Origin: Lomentospora prolificans
Taxonomy: Eukaryota > Ascomycota > Sordariomycetes > Microascales > Microascaceae
Direction: 5' to 3'
DNA length: 64,000 nucleotides
Assembly (NCBI GenBank): GCA_029532625.1
Contig: JARFXM010000005.1
Span: 992,001 to 1,056,000, forward strand
Shown here: piece after piece, positions 26,222 to 37,714 of the stretch
Layout of the letters: each line of letters begins with the position of its first letter
Position numbering within the stretch: the stretch's first letter is position 1
Notes under the pieces: generated by a model
Databases searched by the model: none
What the model was told of the DNA's origin: nothing
What the model saw: the letters and a program-made list of their open reading frames with translations, nothing else
Translations under genes and position numbers: made by a program

Positions 26222-27746
26222 GAACGAAAAAGACTGAGGGGGGTTTCCGTCTGCTCCCTGCACGTTTGCACATTACATCCCGCCCGCGATCACACTGAGA
26301 CGCGTGGGTTGTGGTCCGATGCGACGACTCGTATTCTACATATGCTATACTGTATAAGGCGCGTTACCTGCTGGAGCTGTAGCACGCATTTAGACTTTGA
26401 TACGGATTTGGGGGCTAAGGCAGGCCAGGGCGGGAGTGGGGGAACACGGTTAGTCGGGCGTTCGGTTTCAATAGCAGAGGGAGAGGTGCACACGTTTTCC
26501 AACGTGAAATTTTGTGCCAGTTAGACTTAGATTACCAGAAAACGCACTTTCTTGCGACGCCTTGTAGGAGACGTCCGGTCTATCGCGGTGATGTGCGCGT
26601 GGGAAGGAGTGATTGAAACAGTTAGCCAACCGGCGCCAGTGCTAAATTTCCGATGCAAAGGCTCACGCGAAGCGCAGACTGGAAAGGGTGGTGGTGTTGT
26701 CGAGGGCACGGTTGCATCTGCTGCAAGATTACATGAGCAAATGTATTGACGTTGCAGCCAGCCGGGAAGGAAAAAATGAAAAAAAGTGCCCACCAAAGCC
26801 GGGCGTCGCTCTGAGACGGGTCCAGACAAGGCCAAAGGAGCATCCGATGTCCAAAATAGCACGATCAAGGGTTGCGCGGGTCTCCCGAGGGCCTGACGCA
26901 TCACTGAAACGCCTCGGCATTTGGCCGGGAAACTCTCCCATTTTCTATGGGGTTGAGCATCTCGGACAGGTGTTATTGACAAGTTATTATCCAAAACGAC
27001 ACCATCATCCCACGGGATACTTGCAGGGCTCTACAGGAGGAGGGTGGGAAGAAGATCTCGCATGAGGCAACGAAGACGAAAAAGAAATCGCGGTGGAAAC
27101 GGAATGGACATGGGGTATGTGCATCCCCGTCCAAGCGTTGGCGAGGGGCTCCCAAGTGTCTTGCTCTGGAGAATTTGTCAACCACTCTCTCTCTCCAGTC
27201 TCGTCTTAATTTAGACTAGACAGTTGGTGTGGGGCTGGACTCGGCCCGCTTGGCGGTGCGTCACATGTTGGCACTGAAGCACGTGATGAGTGTTGCTTGT
27301 GGCGTGGAGGTGCGAGCGCACGGTCTCTAGCAACTATCCATACTGTGATTCTAGATGAGTCAGCAAGACCCAACTTGGAAACCCGGAGCCTGAGGGGGAA
27401 AGAAAAAATTGGAGGAAAGCTTTGGCTGGAGTCGCGTGAGAGCATCACTTTCACGCGAATTAAACAGTTCTTAATCCTCCAGCTCGCGCGAGAAGAGAAT
27501 TGCCGAGGTCCCTTGACACGGACGAGTGGAATCCGACATCAATTTGATCAGGGAATTTTCTCAGTCGGGGGTGTTCCGGCCGCTTTCGATCCTGAACGGA
27601 CCGCGGACCAAGTTCTCCTTTTTGCGACTCCGAACGAGCGGCGGGATCCAGCCACAATCCCTCCACTTGGCCTCACCTAACAACGAAACCGACTCGAATC
27701 GAGAAAAATCGAAAAGACACCGCTCCGGCGAAGAACCGTAGCAAAG
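26222..27746. other. Intergenic region upstream of MRPL27
   Basis: About 1.5 kb between two plus-strand genes. Overlapping frames on both strands (26527-27666) look like chance openings: high Arg/Pro/Ser, no motif. Presumed CDF 3' end and MRPL27 promoter; nothing else supported. Confidence 0.5.
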
Positions 27747-28254
27747 ATGAGGCCGACGCTCTCGCTCGGCATCAAGTTCCGGAAGCTCAGGCTGACGACC
27801 AAGGATATCAAGAAGGGCTTCTACAAGGGTAACAGGACGGGTGCGATGGGAAGGCATACCAAGTATGGTGGCTATATTATCGAGTGGAATAAGGTGCGCA
27901 CGTATCCGGTGCCATCGCTGGAGGGATTCAACGTATGTTTTTCTTTTCTTTTTTTCTTGATGATTTCATCATATTGTCTTGGTCTCGGACCGTTTCCTGG
28001 GAGCTCTGGCATGTTTCGACATGGGATCTGTTGAAAGAGGTCTCTTCCGGCACTTGTTTGGCGAAGGCTGCTCGAAGAGCAAAGTGAATTCGTGTGTTTG
28101 GATTACGTGGTGCTAACTTTGTCCGTGGTAGCTTACTCCCTTTGTGAGCAAGACGGTGAAGCCGCTCTTTGGTCTCTATCAAGGGAACCCCAAGGGTCCG
28201 AGAGACCCCGAGGTCTATCTTGAGCGCTGGAAGGCCGAGAACGGTGTCGATTAA
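27747..28254 (+). CDS. MRPL27: Mitochondrial large-subunit ribosomal protein MRPL27 (mL41)
   Basis: Component of the mitochondrial 54S ribosomal subunit. Exons 27747-27932 and 28132-28254, separated by a 199-nt intron ending GGTAG, encode 102 aa. The protein is basic at the N-terminus (mitochondrial import and rRNA binding) and carries the family pattern TTKDIKKGFYKGNRTGAMG, then GGYIIEWNKVRTYPVP, and after the splice FNLTPFVSKTVKP. The C-terminus has DPEVYLERWK. Length and motif order fit the fungal MRPL27 family; the exon junction falls between Asn and Leu in the conserved VP...F.LTPFV segment. Confidence 0.93.
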
Positions 28255-28882
28255 AGAATCTCATGGGCCTGTGGCGGAGAGGGGTATACGAGAGGACCAT
28301 TTGTATAACATGAAGCTGGAGGAAAGGGAAGCTACATGGGGACCAACGCAGCTCCACCACGAGAGCGGGAAGAGCATCATATATATATATATACGTCGGG
28401 AATCATCCACTGCACACCTCCGATACTGGGGATCCTCCCCTCGCCACATTGGACACCCCCGGTTGTGCTGGGAGGCTTGGCTGAATATCCCTGATTATAG
28501 CCGTTTACACCCTGATAGACCTGTACAATAATGTACCAATTTCTTACACGCCACTTTTCGCATCGTAGGACTGGTAGATCGCGTCCTTTTTTTTTTTTTT
28601 TTTTTTTTTTTTTTGGCTGTGACAATATGCATCGAGATAAGAATAGCTCGTGGCTTGTTACAGGTCCTGAACGAAGCTTGCCTCATATATGTGCATCAGT
28701 ATTGGATACAGTCTCATTCGTAGTAGCAGCATACTATTTATTATTCTATAGACGAGACGGATGTAATAAATACGTAGTATCGAAACCCTCAATAAAATCT
28801 CCTTGATCACCCTCACCTTGTGTATCCAAATATTACAATGAAACTATCAACAAACGAGTGTGCTATTTATACAAACTTCTTT
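28255..28882. other. Convergent intergenic region with a T28 homopolymer
   Basis: About 0.63 kb between MRPL27 (plus) and the alpha/beta hydrolase (minus). It contains a short AT repeat near 28379-28392 and an uninterrupted run of 28 T at 28587-28614. No gene supported. Confidence 0.6.
28587..28614. repeat. Poly(T) run of 28
   Basis: Twenty-eight consecutive T on the plus strand (poly(A) when read on the minus strand), in the 3' region between two convergent genes. Confidence 0.95.
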
Positions 28883-31618
28883 TCAGTTCTTTGTAGTGAC
28901 GTCTTGCTGGGTATTTGACGTCTCGTGACCCTCGACTGGCTGGGCGATCTCCGCCGTCTTCGTATCAAGGCCTGCCACCTCCTTCGTGGGGGTAGTAGCG
29001 CCTTCGTCGTCCGAATAGAGTGTGACCATGCTGGCAGTCGTTGCATCCTTGTTCAAGCTGAACGGTACAGCGATGCCATTTACCATGGGCCGCTTTCCTG
29101 CAACGCCTGTCTCAGCGACGTAATCGGGACCGAGCAGCTCACGGTTTTCCGCCTCCTTCGCCCTTCTGGAGCGGAGGAGGTCTTCAACGAGAGTATCCTC
29201 GCGGCTAATGCCGGGCGCCGCGTCTTCGCCCGTTTGGTTCTCGTCGACGACGAATCGATGAGAGCTGGATCTGCTTCGGCCGCCACCTTCACCGGGCGTG
29301 GTGACGGCTAGTCTGTCGGGGTCGACCGTTTCTCCGTTATCATCGCCTCGGTTTGCCTCCCGGGCTTCCTGGGGTACCTGGGCTTCTTGCTCTGCCTTTG
29401 ATTCTCTCACCATTGTCATCTCATCATGCTTGGAGCCCCAAAGTGACCACATGGCCAAACCCACGCTTCGGGTCTTTTTCTTGCCCCAGTCACCCCATGA
29501 TGTTGTAGACCTCCTACGTCCGGCGATGGCGCTTGGCGGTGGCGTTTCGCCGTCACCGAAATGGAGATATCCATCTACCATCTCCTTGACGAGCTGTTTG
29601 TGCACCTTGGACTTGGCCCGAGAGTAACGCGAGTCCCAGCGGTCTCTAGCTGCGAGCCACTTGCGAACGGGGCCCTCCTTAACGACTCCGACATCGCATG
29701 GTTTGAGAATGCAGCCGGCAAGCTCGAGCTCTGGTTCTAGGGGAAGAACGGTGCCATGCCTCGTAACGCGCTGACGAATCATATGGTCTTCAAATAGTGG
29801 TAGGGGATCACCGGCCTTTCCCACAGCTTCGACAGGGTTCCTCGTATGTTCACCGGGCGTCATTGGTTTCTCCGAGGTCACTGGCCGATCATCTTCGGTA
29901 TCTGATCCGGTCGATATGAAAGAAATGGCGTCATCGTCGAGAATTTTGATGGCAGTGTTCTGCGCTCGCGCAAGCGCCCACGCACCAAACTGCGCAATCG
30001 ATCGATACATGTATTTTGCTGGCCGGGTAAAGCTTAGAGTTGGTGCGACATGGCAAAGATCATCCCACACCTGAAGCTGAACTGGCGTAGGGGGATACTT
30101 CTCCAGCTGCTGTTTGCCTGCATCTGTCACGGCGTCGGGTGGGAGACAATATTTCTTCGGTTTGGCGCACTTGTGAGCGAGGAAAATTTGCTCATCGCGT
30201 AGCATCTCACCTCCCCCGACCATGATGAGGAGTGGTGGCAGCCCGCCCAAAGATGGTTGGAGAACAGGGCTCACGAGTGGGTGTGAGAGGAGCTCATTCG
30301 TAGTGTACATCTAGGTTTGAAATTTAGCATTGGAACAAACACCTTGCGGAAACAGTACTACACTGACTTGAATCTGATCTTTCAGCTTCACAGTCTTACC
30401 ATCAATGTCAACAGTCAACATGCGCGACACTGCTTTCTTCTGACGTTCATGTGATGCATCCGCACCTGCTTGAGTCTCGCCAGGCTCAGGGGCAGGAACG
30501 TTCAAGTTGCCATCCTTCAGGTCCGTGAGTGATGTGGTCAGCTTGGCCTTTCTGACTCGCGCCTCCTCTTTTAGGGCATCCATCTCGGCCTCATTCGGAG
30601 GCGGCCACACCATGGACGGCTTGTGGTGAAAACCGGCAGGTGGAATGTAATCGAGAGAGTTCTCGCCGGCTACGCTCGGGAACGAGTGTGTGAGGTCAAC
30701 CCAGGGGCTGATGAGCACTGCGCCAGCGGGCAGAGGAATACCCCTATCTCTAAGAATCACAAGAAGCGACATCACCATACCGCCACCGGCAGAATCTCCT
30801 GCTAAGATGATCGTGCTTGGATCATGCTTCTCGAGGAGATACAGATACGCAGCTAGACAGTCCTGTAACCCGCAAGGGAAAGGGAATTGCGGCGCAAGTC
30901 TGTACTCGGGCGCGAAGACCCTCGCCTTCAGCTTTCGCGCATGCCTCTGCATCTGATAACGGTGCTCATCCACGCTGCCAAAATAGTAGGCGCCGCCATG
31001 AACATAGAGCATGATGCGATTCCCCAGGCGGCCGTTCTTCTTGCGCGCGTTGTAGTCCTCGCGCATCTCGATCCACTCAGCCTTGAGGGGAGTGTCGGGC
31101 TTCCTCCATTGCCACCATTCGCGACCGCCGACCTTCTGAATGCCATCCTCGCCGAGCTGATCCTGGAGGAGCGACGCGGCGCGGGTGAGCTGCTCCTCGG
31201 GGATGTTGACGTCTTTGACCTTGACCCACTGTGGATGGGGCACCCATTGGGCAGTGAAAGCTTGAAGCTCTTCGACGGTATGGTGAGAGGAGAACTCGAG
31301 GAATGCCTTGATCAGGTTGAGGCCCTCATGGTAGGAGAGGTGGGCTGTAGGCTTTTGGTGCAGCGGTCCGCGATTGAGATACTATGTTTAGGGGGAAATT
31401 AACAAGTCGACCTCCAGATGACAAGCTTCTAGAATACAGCGTAGAGAAGCGTGCCCCATAAAAAAAATCGCGGTGGCTTGACGTCGGGGGACGAAAATGA
31501 CGTGTTAAGTTTAGAATGGAACAGCCGTCGCGAGAGTTGCGCTTACATGTGAAAAGAAGGTGCCAATCACTGTTGGCATGACGGCCAGTGAGACGGAGGT
31601 GGTCGAGAGCCTGTTCAT
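28883..31618 (-). CDS. Alpha/beta hydrolase, HSL-type esterase/lipase
   Basis: Three exons, 31618-31547, 31381-30368 and 30310-28883 (introns 165 and 57 nt), encode 837 aa. The esterase core shows the oxyanion motif YVHGGAYYFGS (HGG near residue 152), the nucleophile elbow AGDSAGGG (Ser near 221) and a catalytic His in WDDLCHVAP (near 449), with the acid probably in GGGEMLRDE. This is the hormone-sensitive-lipase subgroup. An approximately 90-residue insertion (about 275-360) and a 370-residue Ser/Glu/Arg-rich C-terminal extension make it much longer than bacterial relatives. The N-terminus has a weak hydrophobic segment (SVSLAVMPTVIGTFF), possibly a membrane anchor. The ATG at 31618 (context CTCACCATG) is preferred to one 39 bp upstream. 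Substrate unknown. Divergent from Tsr2. Confidence 0.88.
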
Positions 31619-32165
31619 GGTGAGTGCTTTGATCAGGGAGCGATATCCAATCCGCATGTTAATAATATCATGGCAAAGCAAAGAAGCCAAAAAGAGAAGA
31701 AAACGAAGTCGAAGCCTCAGCCCGGCATTTCGCACACCGCACCGTTGGACTCGAGGGAGAATTGAAGGAGAGAAAAGCTCCAGTCTGGTTGCCAACGGGC
31801 GTTTACATTGTCGATAGGGGCGGCTGATCAACCAACATTCGGACGGAAAGAGCCTGAGTCGTGCGGGAAACAGGCTTGGGCTCAGTGAGTGGCCAAGGCA
31901 CCGTAGCGCCTGTTAGCACCTGAAGATGATGTCATCCAATTCTAGTTAGGTCACTAATGTTAATGTCAGCCAGCGCTTGATGTCCATGTCATTAATCCCG
32001 AACGGGTAAATGACAGTACGATTCATGAATATTTTGGCACTGTACCCCCCTCCATAGCGGCACGGAAATTTTGCGATTCGAAGGAAAAAAAAATATTTGG
32101 AAATTGGGGTGCGATCTAGAGAAGACCCCTCTCATACGAGAACCAAACGCCCTCGCATCGCAGTC
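31619..32165. promoter_or_regulatory. Divergent promoter of hydrolase and TSR2
   Basis: A 547-bp interval between two start codons facing away from each other; both promoters must lie here. No specific site recognised. Confidence 0.55.
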
Positions 32166-32838
32166 ATGGCTTCCAACGATAGCGCCATTCTCCCGCCGGT
32201 CGGTGCGTATATACAGGGCGTCTATATCCTTATCGCGAACAATTCAGAAACTAACGGGAATTTGCTCCCTAGAAACCCGCCAGACCAACTTCGAGCAGGG
32301 CATCGCCTACGCTCTCCACCTCTGGCCCGACCTCACACTCGCCGTGCGCGAGAACCTTGGCGGTCCCGACTCCGCCGACAAGCGCGACTGGCTCGCCGGC
32401 GCCGTCGCTGAGCTGTTCCCCTCCTTCGCTTCCAAGGCCGACGACATCGACAACCTCTACATTCAAGAGTTCCTGCAGCAGGTCATGGCTGACGAGTTCG
32501 AGGTTGTCGTCGAGGATAATGACCCATCGCTATGGAAGGTGGCCGAGCAAATTGTACGAATCAGGAAAGATTGCTCCGAGGGAAAGTTTGACAACGTGGA
32601 GGTGCTGAGACAGAGGTGGCAGGACGGCCAGGGCAAGAAGATTGATGGGCTGTTCAAGAAGGCCGACGACCCTGATCAGGATACGGATTGGGATGACGAT
32701 GACGACGACGACGATGATGATGATGACGACGATGAGGATATGGGCGATGCGCCACCTCTTGTCCAGTCTCGGAAAGAGAAGCCCGAGCCAGAGGTAGACG
32801 AGGATGGCTTCACCAAGGTTACGAGGAAGAAGAGGTAA
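32166..32838 (+). CDS. TSR2: Pre-rRNA processing protein Tsr2
   Basis: Chaperone/escortin for ribosomal protein eS26, acting in late 20S pre-rRNA processing. Exons 32166-32202 and 32273-32838 (70-nt intron with CTAAC branch point) give 200 aa. The Tsr2 core is clear: TNFEQGIAYALHLWPDL, then YIQEFLQQVMADEFEVVVEDNS-like sequence (here ...VVVEDNDPSLW) and the helix ending in GLFKKADD. The acidic C-terminal tail, used in the family to bind eS26, here begins with WDDDD and continues as an almost pure run of about 15 Asp coded by mixed GAT/GAC. The protein ends in DEDGFTKVTRKKR, the usual family finish. Confidence 0.93.
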
Positions 32839-33152
32839 CCGAACTGTCACCCAAGGGCGGGTGCGCTGATTGTGGCCGAGAATCCCACGGCCAAATAATC
32901 AAGAGGCCAAGACAAAGAGGGACAAGTCGTTGCTTGGAATATGGGGATATAATTAAACCCTTTCGCTTTCGCTTGCGCTGGGTCTCAGCATCAAGCTGCT
33001 TTGCCACACATTGCAGTTCGCCGAGAAACGAAAAGAAAAGCAGACACCCAGAAAGGAGACCGACCAGCGCCATAATCACGGTATTCCTATAGACCTGCGG
33101 GTACAACGAAGAGCAAACAAAATTATTCTGGCTAATCACACTGGCGAGCTGT
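32839..33152. other. Convergent 3' intergenic region
   Basis: A 314-bp gap between the stop codons of TSR2 and the BSD gene. Nothing visible beyond the 3' ends. Confidence 0.6.
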
Positions 33153-34629
33153 TCACTCCCAATCGTCATCGCTTTCATCATCCTTCTTCGATTCCTTGGG
33201 GCTGTTAGGCGCCTGGCTCGGCACACCAGATTGCGCGCCTACGACATCGTAGCTAGCCTCACTGTCGGGCTGAGACTTTTCATCGTTGGATTTCCTGGGC
33301 TTGAGGGAGGATACAGCGGCGGGAGCGGGAGGGTGAAGAGTCGTGGAGGATTCGGCGGATCCGGTGGCCTTGATTTGCGGCGCTGTCGTGGTGTTCATCG
33401 TGTCATCCTCATCATCAGAATCGTCACCCCAACCGACCTCATCCTCAGCAGAAGCAGCTAGAAGGGGAAAATGTTAGAATATCACGGATATAAAAATCGC
33501 GTTGCTTGTGAGAATAAGGCGAAAATAATAGCAGATATATACCTTTGAGAAGGTCCCGCCTCCTGGCCTCAGCAGTCTCGATCGTGTGCCTCAAGAAATA
33601 GTAGCGCTTCCAAAAGTCGGCGTACGGAATGGTATCGGGAACAAGCTTCTCCATCGTGGCGCGGAGCTCAGGGTACTTGGCGAGGTCGTTGCTGATATCC
33701 GCCGTCTTCTTTTCCACATCAAAGTCCTTGACCCACGCACCGTACTCATCGCTGTCGGGGTCCTTGCTGAAGCTGTCCGTCGTTGTATGGATTACGTGAA
33801 GCTGAGCATCAAACCTAGATGTGTGGATAACCCTCTTTCCCTGCGCATCCGTGCTCTCGAACATGACGGTGCTGCCTTGTTCCGAACCGTCTGTCGGCGG
33901 CGCGATAGTGATGGCACCCTTCAAGAAGTCCCTGATATTGCTACCGAACCTGAGGAGAGCCTCATCCGCGGCGTCCTCAGCCTTTTGAAGGTCGTGTAGC
34001 CTCTTCGCCGCCTCAGACTTAAACCTTCCCAGGTAAGTTCCCTCCGGAGCCTTATTCGTCGGTGTCGCCGACCGGTCCTCTCCTTCAGTCTGATTGGCCT
34101 CTCTCGTCGCTTGGTCAGCCGAGTTGGATTGGGTTGCCACGGGTCCCGTGAGGGAAAGGGACCGCGTCCTGTTGATCACAGCCTCTCGGAGGTCTGAGAA
34201 GCCACGGGTGGCCTCACCGCTCACAGCGGTGAACTCTTGCTGTGCATGACTATAGACTTGCTCTCCCTGGAAATTCAGAGAGTCAGCTGCCAATCTTGGC
34301 ACCCAGTTCCTCTCCTGAGAGCCCTACATAACCGAACGCCCCGGTGCACATACCTGCTTGACCACGGTACCGAAAAAGCCGCCGATCCTCGATCCCCAAG
34401 CACTGGACGAGAACGCCTTGTACGCCTCCTGTATATCCTCGTTTAGAGTCGGTTGCTGCTGTGGCGCCTGCTTCGCGTCCTTCTTCGTTTCGTCGTCGTC
34501 CGTCCTAGGGAGCGAGTTCTCCTGGATATGATCGTAGGCTATATCCATGTTGCCAGGAAACTCCCCAACCGCAGGTTGCGCGTCTGGTTGTGTGTTTGTC
34601 CCAAAATAGCGTTCGCTAAAGAAGCTCAC
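33153..34629 (-). CDS. BSD-domain protein (Dos2-like)
   Basis: Three exons, 34629-34354, 34266-33543 and 33457-33153 (introns 87 and 85 nt), encode 434 aa. The BSD domain lies at about residues 265-318: SDEYGAWVKDFDVEKKTADIS through IPYADFWKRYYFLR, with the characteristic aromatic pairs. An N-terminal segment (SSSAWGSRIGGFFGTVVKQ) and the following amphipathic helix resemble the SYAP1/Dos2 group. The C-terminal exon starts with an acidic Trp motif (EDEVGWGDDSDDEDD) and ends in DDDWE, also typical of Dos2-like proteins. Yeast Dos2 has been linked to single-copy DNA replication and ubiquitination; the role here is inferred only from that family. Both splices restore a single frame. Confidence 0.85.
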
Positions 34630-35784
34630 AATGTGAGGCGTAGTAGATGAGACCCGGAGTATATTCGATTGTCCGTCTTACAAGTAATTGTAAAAGTGAG
34701 GTCGTTCACGTCAGACAGGAGTCGGTCAGACCATGGCCTTGACGACTGTGGAGCACACCACGCTTCGTTGCGGGGGATCAACGCCAAGAAAGGGGGACTA
34801 GCTCGCGGGAACTCGGAATATTGCTTAGTCACCCCTGCCAAAGTTAACACAGCCAGCCTTCACAAGAATGCTCACGACATCATCATGAGGAGCAGTGAGG
34901 AGCAGAAAGCCTCCACCGCCCGCAAAAACTACTTTTCAATTGAGTGGTCTCTCATCCCTCTACTATACTTCTACTTTAGTAGTTATGCGATTGGATACAG
35001 ACCCCTTGTTGATGTCGCTAGAGCTTAGTGACGCGAGGGAAAAAGAAAAAAAGGCCGACCAGGACGAAGCTAGGGTCCAGCTGCTGATTGTTGACAGGTT
35101 CTCGACCGCAGAATCGTGGGTCAATCTCCGAAAGACCGTGTCTTAGGTGGCAGGTCATGGCTGTCGCGACGGCTGGCGTCACCTTCCTTCTTAATGGCAG
35201 CAGCCATACTCAAACAATGTGGATTCACAGCCCGAGTGCCGTTGCTAGGTTCTAGAGCAACATAAAGCATTTCATAACGACCTTAACTATTTACTGAACT
35301 GTACATTTCTGATCAATTACCTAGCTTGAACACTGATCGACCTGTAATACTAATGCCTATACCAAATCAGGCCGTCATCGCAATACTAGTTCGACGCATC
35401 AACCTTGTAAAAGGGGTGAAAGGAAAACGTAACAATATAACTCCCCATTCCTGTCCCGCCATGTAGTGTATAGATCGAAACGAATGCTGCCCTCACGATA
35501 GGAAAAGCCGTTGCTTTGACCGCAAGTAATAGCAGACTCGAAAACGTCACTTCATCCGGCTCATAATTCAAAAACGCCATAACAACCATTACCGCCAGGG
35601 GCCACCATCAAATAATCCGTGTTCCTCGACTGGTACTTTTAACCTCCAATTGCCATTGTACAAGGTAAGCGAGCGGGACTTGTTCTGATATGCGTAAAGC
35701 CAAGTGTGTCGGAAAGAGCCACCGCGAGATTCCTTCATCTAGAGCCCACACGGGACCCAGACTCAGGCCCGCGGACGGGAGCAA
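34630..35784. other. Intergenic region between BSD gene and AP-1 gene
   Basis: About 1.15 kb holding the BSD promoter (right of 34629) and the AP-1 3' end. Small frames near 34669-35146 and 35386-35589 lack motifs. No gene supported. Confidence 0.5.
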
Positions 35785-37714
35785 CTACGCCATGGTATTC
35801 TTTCCAGACAGCCCCTTGTTGCATCTCTCAAGGAAGTTGTCCCCTAGATACTTGTTAAGGACAGCCTCGAAATCCTGTTCCTTAATCTCCGGCCCTTTGC
35901 CCGAGCATTTAGCCTTCTTCGACAGCTCCGAGCAAAGACCGTCAAGATCAAAATCACCCGCCTGCACCTTTTCGCAATTTTGGATTTTCTCCCTATAAAA
36001 TTAGGTTAGTAAACCGAGGGTATCTTAAAGATGGCAGGCGACTCAACGCGTGAAAAACGTACCAAACTTTAAGACAGTCAACTGACGATTCACCCTTGGG
36101 CATGCCATTCGTAGCCTTGTTCGAATCATGTTCCAAGCCTGAACCGCTGGATATGTTGTTCTTAGGCGCAGCAGGCGTTGAACTGACATTGAAAGGTGCG
36201 AAGAAGTCGTCATCAATGGCGTCATTGAAGAAACTGTGGTCCAAGTTGTTCCCCGAAAGCACGTTGTTCTGCGGCTCACGGTAATCCCCAAACAATTGGG
36301 GGTCAAACTGTCCGCCGTTTTGTTGAGCAAGCCAGTCAAAACTCAAATCAGCCGAAAGATCTGCAAAACTCGTCGGCGCTTGGCCGTTAGTAGACTGTGC
36401 AGCCGGCTGCTCTTCGCCAATCGTCGTCATGGTGTCGAGGGGCTTGAAACCCAGAGGCGACTGATTGAACGGTTCCGGTGACGTGCCACACGAAGAACTC
36501 GGCCCCCCTAATGAGTTGTAGGAGCCAGATGGCGAGCTTGTGGCACCGCTTCCAAGACTGTAATGGCCAGAGTCCAAGCTGCTTCGTCCTCCCGTCAGGC
36601 TGCCAAACAGATCGGGCTGAGAGGTTGGTGAATTGTGGAGAGTGCTTCCTCCGAGATTTGGCGTCGTCATGGACACAGTAGGTGGAGACTGTTGCTTGTT
36701 GGAAGAGGAACCGTCGTTTGGGCTAGTGTAGTTGGAAGTAGGACGGGACTGGGGCGACGCTGACGAAGGGCTCTGTGCGTTCTGTCCATTGTGTCCGTTC
36801 TGTCCGTTGCTGGACTTGGAGTGGACCGGAGGTCCAGGAAGGAAACCAAATTTGGGGAACTCAAACTGGAAGTGAACATCGTTTAGACTGTTGATCGCAG
36901 GCTGGCCAAAACCAGGGCCTGATAAGCGGTCACGGGTCGCAGAGCGTTGGTGACCCATCAACTGAACCTTACGTTTATACTCATCCAATTCAGTCATCAC
37001 GCTACGGAGTTGCTTGCGTAGCGCCGTGTTCTCGGTAGTCGCCGTTTCCGACTTCTTCTCCAACTCTGCAACCTTCGTCTCGAGATCCTTCAAATGCTTT
37101 TCCTTGCGTTCACGGAACGCGCGCTGCGCCGCCCGGTTTTGGGCCTTTCGCTTCTATAATGAGGAGCAGCCAACGGTTAGTCATTTGAGTCTATAGGCGT
37201 GGCATATTATCGTGCCCATTATGTGTTTACTTACCGAGGTAGGTTCCGATGTCAAGGGCTTGCGACCGGGTTTCTTGGGAACCTTCTCGGTGCCATCTCT
37301 CCTCTTTGCGCCACTGCCCTTTGCATCGGGTGATTCTTCATCGTCTTCGAGCGGGCGCTTCTCGGGGCTATCATTATCCGCCGAGTTCTCCGACTTAGCC
37401 GTCTCGGCGACTTCACCACTCGTAAAATCGGGAATGGAGGCGTGCGAAATATCAAAATCAAAGCTGGAATCTGGATTGAAGCTGACGTCGTAGCCACCGT
37501 CGAGGAAAGAGTTGTCATGGAAGCCGCTAAGGTCTCCGGTATGGTCGCCGGCCGCAAACGAGTTGGTCTGGAGGGATGAGAGGGCAGTAGACGTGAGCGC
37601 GGCAGAAGCCTCTTGTTGTTGTCCGCCTGCTAGCGCCTGCAACAAAACTTGCTGTTGCTGAGGCGTGAGGTAGTAGGGAGCAGGTCGCTGGGACTGGGAC
37701 CCGGTTGATGCCAT
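35785..37714 (-). CDS. AP-1-like bZIP transcription factor (Yap1/NapA type)
   Basis: Redox-sensing activator of antioxidant genes. Exons 37714-37235, 37153-36063 and 35992-35785 (introns 81 and 70 nt) encode 592 aa. The basic region KRKAQNRAAQRAFRERKEKH starts exactly at exon 2 (residue 161) and is followed by a leucine zipper to about 225; a nuclear-localisation-like PKKPGRKP precedes it. The N-terminal redox domain shows SSSCGTSPEP (Cys near 382), then GFKPLDTMTTIGEE. The C-terminal redox domain (about 520-592) has cysteines near 520, 530, 544, 553 and 581, with the export/redox motif DGLCSELSKKAKC. Oxidation-induced disulfides between the two domains mask the export signal in Yap1. Only one Cys is present in the N-terminal domain here. 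Confidence 0.95.
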
